64,000 nucleotides of DNA. Origin: Metaphire vulgaris (lineage: Eukaryota; Annelida; Clitellata; Crassiclitellata; Megascolecidae). Where the stretch lies: positions 12,448,381 to 12,512,380 of the forward strand of contig CM030833.1 in NCBI GenBank assembly GCA_018105865.1, in the 5' to 3' direction. Positions within the stretch are counted from its first letter, which is position 1. Every line of letters starts with the position of its first letter. The notes beneath the pieces are model-generated. The model did no database searches. It saw nothing but the letters and a program-made list of their open reading frames with translations, and was not told where the DNA came from. The position numbers were made by a program, and so were the translations under genes. Positions 60,803-64,000 of the stretch are shown here, piece by piece.

Positions 60803-62635
60803 TCCTTTTTCTGGAGCTGCTTATATTACATTGCCATAAAAGTCAGTTCATTTGGTAGTTATATGTTAGGACCTGTTGCATTTCTTTAGAACAAGGGTGT
60901 TTTAAGCTAAAATTAAGTATTTTTAATATATCTGTCAGGTTCATCTGCCGGCATCACTTGTTCAGAGTGGAATTCCACCGGTGTTTTTTGTGACATGTCA
61001 CAACATTGAATACATTCTGCAAACAGAGCTTCCTCATGTCTATTCCACATTCAAGATGTCCGGATTTTCACCAGCACAGGTATGTAACTGTAATAATAGA
61101 CAAGACTGACTTGTCTTTGGATTAATGCCTGAGCACATATTGTTCCTCTGATACTGAAAACTTGTCTATTCCTTAGGTTTTAGTTTTGGCACTGTTCTAG
61201 ATTTTAGTATCAAAGAGCCACATTTTAGTTTCTGTTATTAGATCAGCTTCCTTCTGTCTTTGTTCAGCCACTGACCAAGACCATGGAGAGGAGGAACCAG
61301 TTTCCCTTGGCCACAGGAGCTTGAATGGGCCCATGCAGCTGTCTGAATGTTAAATGCTAATGCAAAATAATGCATATTGAAGTGGATTCCCAAGCCCCAT
61401 TATGGCTTTTAGTGGCTTTGTCATTGACTCCATAAGGAAAACACAGATGACTCTTTTCTTCATCTCACAATCTCCTCAAATATCATTTTTATTTTTCTTC
61501 CAATTGTTCTTCCTTCTGATTTTAGAGCTGCTAGGCTGACATCCTTTTCCACACAGTTCTGTTCTTTATGCATCAATTGCTGCTTATCATTGGACTTGTG
61601 ATTATACATTCTTTTCAGTGATACTTTTGCCACTTCTAAAGATGTAACCTAACCTTTGATTCCTGTTTCATGATAATGCTACAGACGGATGCTTAGTGGT
61701 TGCTGTGGTTTCTTCGTGATTTCTTTCAAAGTGATTTTGTGTCTCTGACTGGTTTTCAGTATTCTTCTAGAGCCAGTTTCTTTCTCAGGAATATGTTATA
61801 TTTAGGTAGCCAGGTACCCTTATTTTATCATGCCTGCTGTTGCATTAAATGCTTTGTGACAAATTGTGGGAGAATAGAAATTCATTCAAAATTTGACATT
61901 GAGATATGGTTACTAGCAAATAAAAAGACTAAATTTGGTGGGGTTTCAAATGCTTATTGCAGTCCTGTCTAAACAGGAAATCTACAGTTTTTATGTTTCA
62001 ACAATTTGCAATAATCATTCGAAAACCCACCATATTTGTGGTTGTTTATTTCCCAGATTGAGTGTTTTTATAGTTACACTGTACTTGGTGATCATACTTG
62101 GTGCAAATGTGCTAAGTCTTCATTGCTGAATTTAGATCTGTCAACAATGGATTCGACAGTGTTTCTGGAACTACTTGGACTGGTCACAGATCTGTCAGTA
62201 TCTGGCACTGTGCATTGTTCTTGGAGCTGACTACCAGGTCTACCTGTGTATTGCCATTCTGCAATACCTTCATCGAGACCTGATGCAGCAAATGCAGGAT
62301 AAGAACCTCATAGTTTTCATCAAAGTTTGTGCCCAGTTATATTTGCCTCCTTCTATCATTACTTACTTAATTTTTAGTTTTGTTGATTGTTAAATAGTAG
62401 TATTGATGGACAATTTTGAGAAAGTGATGTCATGGGGTCTCAAGTTTTCATTTTTAGGGTCATAATTGCATTATAGCTGAGTTCATAATAACAATACCTT
62501 ATTTGTTTGTTTTAATTACAGGAAGAACCAATCCGTGATTTCCGTGTAGAAAATCACATTGAGTACATGCAGCAGTTGGAGAAGAAATTCAGAAGCGTTG
62601 TTCTGGTTGCTATGCAGAATATTACAAAAGCATAA
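32190..62635 (+). CDS. TBC1D32: TBC1D32 (Broad-minded/BROMI) homologue
   Basis: Large ciliary protein. In vertebrates Broad-minded works with the kinase CDK20/CCRK in cilium assembly and Hedgehog signalling. Inferred exons: 32190-32341, 33449-33607, 33933-34127, 35188-35239, 36388-36513, 37376-37448, 37595-37707, 39142-39194, 39292-39448, 40346-40402, 41070-41163, 42402-42536, 43241-43333, 43563-43708, 45269-45393, 48010-48190, 48541-48623, 50214-50352, 50747-50834, 51870-51985, 52623-52742, 53310-53398, 54335-54445, 54726-54810, 55276-55372, 56812-56937, 57449-57532, 58328-58397, 59496-59620, 60427-60569, 60939-61079, 62136-62324, 62522-62635. The sum is 1276 codons plus TAA, close to the human length as I recall it. 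All phases join. Most of the protein is predicted α-helical repeats. The last about 250 residues form a TBC-like region. Weak donors: 41164 GTTATA, 51986 GTTTTC, 54811 GTGAAA. Confidence 0.93.
32600..33320 (-). mobile_element. Degenerate L2-like RT fragment
   Basis: Minus-strand translation gives scattered reverse-transcriptase-like words: QSLHWL near 32890-32910 and [11 protein letters not shown] near 32655-32690, in the order expected for an L2/CR1 C-terminus. It is heavily mutated. It occupies TBC1D32 intron 1. Confidence 0.6.
34301..34911. mobile_element. MITE with TA target, Tc1/mariner-like
   Basis: The termini are CCATATAGACGGGG and CCCCCATCTATACGG, inverted repeats with a few mismatches, each followed outward by TA (34299-34300 and 34912-34913). 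TTATAAGTCGC and GCAACTTATA lie just inside. The internal region at about 34570-34740 is a minisatellite of about five diverged units (CATTAGCGAATTCTAGTTATTTAG type). It is 611 bp, noncoding, in TBC1D32 intron 3. The family assignment rests on the TA duplication only. Confidence 0.7.
35552..35615. repeat. Perfect-length inverted repeat (hairpin)
   Basis: Two 32-nt arms (35552-35583 and 35584-35615) pair at 29 of 32 positions with no spacer. The arms begin ATAGTCTGGC and end GCCAGACTAT. The hairpin lies in TBC1D32 intron 4. Confidence 0.9.
36107..36222. repeat. (GAT)n and (CA)n microsatellites
   Basis: A short (GAT)n run at about 36107-36126 and an (AC)n run at about 36192-36221, both in TBC1D32 intron 4. 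Neither shows coding evidence. Confidence 0.85.
37751..37884. mobile_element. PIF/Harbinger-like MITE, TTA target
   Basis: The left end GGGTCTGTCCATATATTACG and the right end CGTACTATGTGGATGAGCCC are inverted repeats with several mismatches. TTA flanks both sides (37748-37750 and 37885-37887). A TTA duplication with GGG-starting termini fits PIF/Harbinger-derived MITEs. It is 134 bp, in TBC1D32 intron 7. Confidence 0.75.
38724..39059 (+). other. Unexplained intronic open frame, 111 codons
   Basis: An open frame in TBC1D32 intron 7 with mixed composition ([18 protein letters not shown], then [20 protein letters not shown]), unlike the low-complexity frames nearby. The opposite strand is also open over the same stretch, continuing to 39268. 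I recognise no family on either strand. It could be exapted or transposon-derived sequence, or chance. Confidence 0.25.
39496..39571. repeat. (CA)n(TA)n microsatellite
   Basis: About 50 bp of CA followed by TA repeats, in TBC1D32 intron 9. Confidence 0.95.
41571..42010 (-). mobile_element. L2-like 3' end with (AGAAT)n tail
   Basis: The minus-strand frame at 41935-41699 encodes [20 protein letters not shown], then [17 protein letters not shown], the C-terminal motif of L2-type reverse transcriptases. It is followed by a 3'UTR with AAGCGCTCTTGAC and GCGCTATACAAATTG, and a pentanucleotide tail that reads (ATTCT)n on the + strand at 41571-41644. It lies in TBC1D32 intron 11. Confidence 0.85.
42090..42240 (+). 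mobile_element. Possible tRNA-related SINE
   Basis: Contains GGGTTTGAACCTTGG near 42171, similar to a pol III B box, with a possible A-box-like GGTTCTCATGTTGG about 40 bases before. No cloverleaf is evident. It lies in TBC1D32 intron 11. Confidence 0.35.
42950..43075 (-). mobile_element. L2-like 3' terminus with (AAT)n tail
   Basis: (ATT)n at 42953-42974 is followed by CTTCTATAGCGCAGTAAGC and AAGAGCGCTTTGACACG, matching in antisense the 3'UTR at 41650-41700 and 45885-45940. Only the last about 100 bp of the element remain. It lies in TBC1D32 intron 12. Confidence 0.7.
44235..44510 (+). mobile_element. L2-like 3' end with TTGACATA tail
   Basis: Plus-strand sequence related to the 41699-41935 element: CGCCTTCAGCTGAGGTCAAG, AAAGACGGCCAAATTTGGAG and a C-terminal AAGACACACTTATTTAAGA. 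It then runs AAGCGCTATATAAG and a tail of about three TTGACATA units at 44484-44507. It lies in TBC1D32 intron 14. Confidence 0.75.
45865..46931 (-). mobile_element. L2-like retroelement with TAACC tail
   Basis: Minus-strand reverse transcriptase in broken frames: [19 protein letters not shown] (about 46830-46770); [20 protein letters not shown] and [20 protein letters not shown] (46483-46124 frame); and the [17 protein letters not shown] motif (about 46090-46030). The 3'UTR GCGCTATGTAAATTG is capped by TTAGG-type repeats at 45865-45882. It is interrupted by a 174-bp hAT element at 46570. It lies in TBC1D32 intron 15. Confidence 0.85.
46570..46743. mobile_element. 174-bp nonautonomous hAT-type element
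   Basis: The exact 8-bp duplication GGAAGGAC lies at 46562-46569 and 46744-46751. The termini are CAAGGGCGTTGC and GGCTACGCCCCTTG, near-perfect inverted repeats. TATACCCCC-type motifs sit inside both ends. It is inserted in the L2-like copy above, so it is the younger of the two. Confidence 0.92.
48722..49005 (+). mobile_element. tRNA-derived SINE
   Basis: A box TGGCTAGTGCAT at 48741 and B box GGTTCAACTCC at 48777 have tRNA-like spacing. The body includes CCCAGTTGACTCAGCTGTG and AATGAGTACATCAGG, related to the central domain of the SINE at 6133. The 3' part has GGCGCTAACCCTTCGG. It is the best preserved SINE copy in the window, in TBC1D32 intron 17. Confidence 0.8.
49084..49205. repeat. (GA)n microsatellite
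   Basis: About 115 bp of AG dinucleotides with few interruptions, in TBC1D32 intron 17. The Arg/Glu and Ser/Leu frames across it are not genes. Confidence 0.95.
50214..62635 (+). CDS. TBC1D32: TBC1D32 C-terminal half with TBC-like region
   Basis: Encodes residues 665-1276. The conserved block [19 protein letters not shown] (exon 18) is followed by [19 protein letters not shown] (exon 19). The TBC-like end includes [20 protein letters not shown] (exon 30), [20 protein letters not shown] (exon 31), [18 protein letters not shown] and [16 protein letters not shown] (exon 32), and [16 protein letters not shown] (exon 33). The Arg and Gln finger motifs of active Rab-GAP TBC domains (IxxDxxR, YxQ) are not seen, as reported for this family. 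AATAAA poly(A) candidates lie at 63019 and 63094. Confidence 0.9.
50905..50972 (+). mobile_element. TTAC-tailed L2-like 3' terminus
   Basis: AAGCAGCTACTTCAGAAGC, then GATATAAATGCATGG and TTTTACTTACTTACTTA, resemble the last about 65 bp of the 3' end at 3225-3290. It lies in TBC1D32 intron 19. Confidence 0.6.
52137..52481. mobile_element. Nonautonomous hAT-type element
   Basis: The exact 8-bp duplication TTCTATAA lies at 52129-52136 and 52482-52489. The termini CAGCGGTTCTCAACCTGTGG and AAGGTTGAGAACCGCTG are inverted repeats. The terminus closely resembles that of vertebrate hAT-Charlie-type elements. It contains GGGTCACGACCCCC and GGGTCGCGGCAC near the ends. It is 345 bp, in TBC1D32 intron 20. 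Confidence 0.95.
53698..53976 (+). mobile_element. Probable hAT-derived fragment
   Basis: The left end CAGTGGCGTAGTGAGGGG resembles a hAT terminus and is followed by GC-rich GGGGCGAAGCGCCCC. TTTAAGAC occurs at 53690-53697 and again at 53977-53984, as an 8-bp duplication would. The right end lacks a convincing inverted repeat, so the boundary is uncertain. It lies in TBC1D32 intron 22. Confidence 0.5.
54614..54658. repeat. (TA)n microsatellite
   Basis: A 45-bp TA run directly upstream of the duplicated exon start in TBC1D32 intron 23. A similar run follows the exon at 54875-54917. Confidence 0.95.
54661..54775 (+). repeat. Tandem duplication of an exon start
   Basis: Copy A (54661-54715) and copy B (54716-54775) both begin TTATATTTAGTAAGACAGTC and share TTGTCACTGGAACGGA. 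Copy B holds the acceptor and first codons of TBC1D32 exon 24. Copy A has the same acceptor but lost a base after GTCAT, so it would shift the frame. Confidence 0.85.
55818..56425 (+). mobile_element. RTE-like retroelement C-terminal fragment
   Basis: The open frame at 56101-56385 encodes [20 protein letters not shown], then [20 protein letters not shown] and [12 protein letters not shown], the typical C-terminal tail of RTE-type and related non-LTR elements. A tandem ACCTGACATG repeat tail follows at about 56395-56420. A partial upstream frame begins near 55818. It lies in TBC1D32 intron 25. Confidence 0.8.
58490..59005. repeat. Diverged tandem duplication split by a MITE
   Basis: Two copies of a unit share GTGCCAATGATAATGATCA or AGTGCAGATGATAATGATCA, then ACAAAGATGATC and TTTTAGAGATGAGAATAATAA. 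Copy 1 runs from about 58490 to 58890 and is interrupted by the 287-bp element at 58529. Copy 2 runs from about 58900 to 59005. It lies in TBC1D32 intron 28. Confidence 0.75.
58529..58815. mobile_element. Nonautonomous hAT-type element
   Basis: The exact 8-bp duplication TCACAATG lies at 58521-58528 and 58816-58823. The left end CATAGGCATCAATCC and the right end GATTGACGCCACTG are imperfect inverted repeats. GTGAGGGTCC occurs near the left and GGACCCTCAC near the right. It is 287 bp, noncoding. Confidence 0.88.
60743..60802. repeat. (CA)n(TA)n microsatellite
   Basis: About 48 bp of CA then 12 bp of TA, in TBC1D32 intron 30. Confidence 0.95.
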
Positions 62636-64000
62636 TTGTAATGAACAGCAGCGTTATGTTAGCATTAGAGCAGACTCAGCCGAGGAGGAATCTCCTGCTT
62701 ACTACTCTCAGGCCATATCTCACTGTTTTATCAAAACACTGTGTACAGAATTTGAATGCATAACAGTCAATTTGAGAATTTTTTGTTTGTTATGTGACAC
62801 ATCTGAGAGGATTGGTCACGATCAATATTCCCTCTAATTCTCGAGGGTCCATGTGCTCATGAAATTTCTCTTGAGCAACAATTTCCCAGTTGACTAGGTA
62901 ACGTTTGTGCAGTTTTGCTTCGTGCAAAGGAACAAAATAACATGTGCTAATATAATTAAGTCCGTGACCATGATAAACCATGTGCCGGAAATGTCGTCTC
63001 TTAGAATGAGTCGCTGAGAATAAATATTTATATAGCACAGCACATGTCGTGACTTAAGTTGAATATTTAATATTTAATAATTTTTAATTAAAAAATAAAA
63101 GCAAATTTGTTGGGCAATAAAATTTTTTTACATGTCTAGCCGTTTTGGGCCCACACCTGTGCACCAACCATACAGGCAACATTGGTCATGATCCTGCATG
63201 ATACTGCATTCATTGCAATGTGACAGCTTTATTAAATGAATGAATAATAGTTAAATGTTTGTACAGATTTATTTATTGATGAAGTGCACAATGATTCAGA
63301 ATGGTCTGTCAATAAAAATAATTTGGACAGCATGATGAATTTCTGTGTAGAAATGTTTCACTTTTGCGACAGTCTGAAATGTTCACCATAAAGCTTGCAA
63401 ACATGTTGAGTATTTCTTGTAAAAGTCTGTATCATGTTTTTGTGAAGGTAAAGGTAGTGCCGTACTTGAAAGCGTACAGGGTGTGGCACTGGTCTCCATG
63501 CACTAAGCAAGCAGCAATGCGTGTGGCTTATGCCATTAATCTAGAGTACAGTTTTTTTTGTTTTTTTAAAAATAATTTATTTCAAACTCAAACCCAAAGT
63601 ACATATACATATGCAGAACTAGTACAACTAAATAAGTAACATAATATGACCCTAATTTACAATGTAACAATGTAACACATTGTTTGCCATTTTTTTGATG
63701 GATTTACCTTCATTCTTCTGGGAGGTCAAGTAAGTTTGTGACAGGGGAGAGGTAAAGAATCACCGTGACGTCACACTTTCCATGCATTTAAAATTTGAAA
63801 TATGCAGTGATATTTAACTTTTGCTTCTGAAAAATATATGTATTCTTCTGGTTATTCCGGAAAATTTCCTCCGGAATTATTATTAAATTTTCATTATTAC
63901 TTTTCCGTAATTAAAAGTTGATTATTATTTATTGGTACTGTTTATTATTATTATTTATTACTAGGCCTATTACTAGTATTTATTATTATTTTTATTATTA
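62636..64000. other. TBC1D32 3'UTR and downstream sequence
   Basis: No gene is supported. Candidate poly(A) signals AATAAA lie at 63019-63024 and 63094-63099. The last 150 bp contain GGTTATTCCGGAAAATTTCCTC, then a (TTA)n run. This resembles the interior of the hAT element at 19902-20589, so a related element probably continues beyond the window edge. Confidence 0.5.
63019..63024 (+). terminator. Candidate poly(A) signal of TBC1D32
   Basis: A canonical AATAAA about 385 bp after the TBC1D32 stop codon; a second lies at 63094-63099. Either could direct 3' cleavage. The choice is inference only. Confidence 0.45.

Noticed and set aside
1..64000. CRISPR array, operon or phage-type defence system
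   Set aside because: The spliced genes, intron structure and animal transposons show eukaryotic nuclear DNA; no regularly spaced direct repeats of CRISPR type were seen.

Overview
The window is animal nuclear DNA. It holds three spliced protein-coding genes, all on the + strand and arranged head to tail. Their exons are short (47-976 bp) and have GT-AG borders. The introns are AT-rich, up to several kb long, and full of transposon debris. Genes 1 and 3 encode chromatin and ciliary proteins that are widespread in animals. The compact introns, the many microsatellites and the L2/RTE/hAT repeat content suggest an invertebrate, probably marine. I cannot fix the phylum from sequence alone.

Layout. 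1-5025 is upstream sequence: a CT-rich low-complexity block, two L2-like reverse transcriptase fragments, a 63-bp tandem repeat and a hAT element. 5026-14115 is gene 1, CDYL-like: a chromodomain, a low-complexity linker and a crotonase fold, in 6 exons and 660 aa, with an RTE-like retroelement in intron 1. 14116-20661 is intergenic, with several MITEs, one ending 72 bp before the next start codon. 20662-29263 is gene 2, CCNDBP1 (GCIP): 9 exons, 359 aa. 29264-32189 is intergenic and contains a retroelement interrupted by a second insertion. 32190-62635 is gene 3, TBC1D32 (Broad-minded): 33 exons, 1276 aa, with a C-terminal TBC-like region. 62636-64000 is 3'UTR and downstream sequence.

I built the gene models by hand. 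The reading-frame phase is consistent across every exon junction, and the predicted lengths are close to the vertebrate proteins as I remember them. The three genes do not form an obvious pathway: a chromatin reader/corepressor, a cyclin-D-binding HLH-type protein, and a ciliary Hedgehog-pathway protein.

The repeat fraction is the richest part of the window. Seven nonautonomous hAT-type elements have recognisable terminal inverted repeats and 8-bp target duplications (six exact, one with a single mismatch). There is also a TA-flanked and a TTA-flanked MITE, several L2-like 3' ends each capped by a different microsatellite, tRNA-derived SINE fragments, and three decayed RTE-like elements. I found no novel gene system. 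The most interesting points are a CDYL-type chromodomain lacking two of its cage aromatics, a tandemly duplicated exon start in TBC1D32, a MITE in the CCNDBP1 5' region, and the variable tails of the L2-like family.
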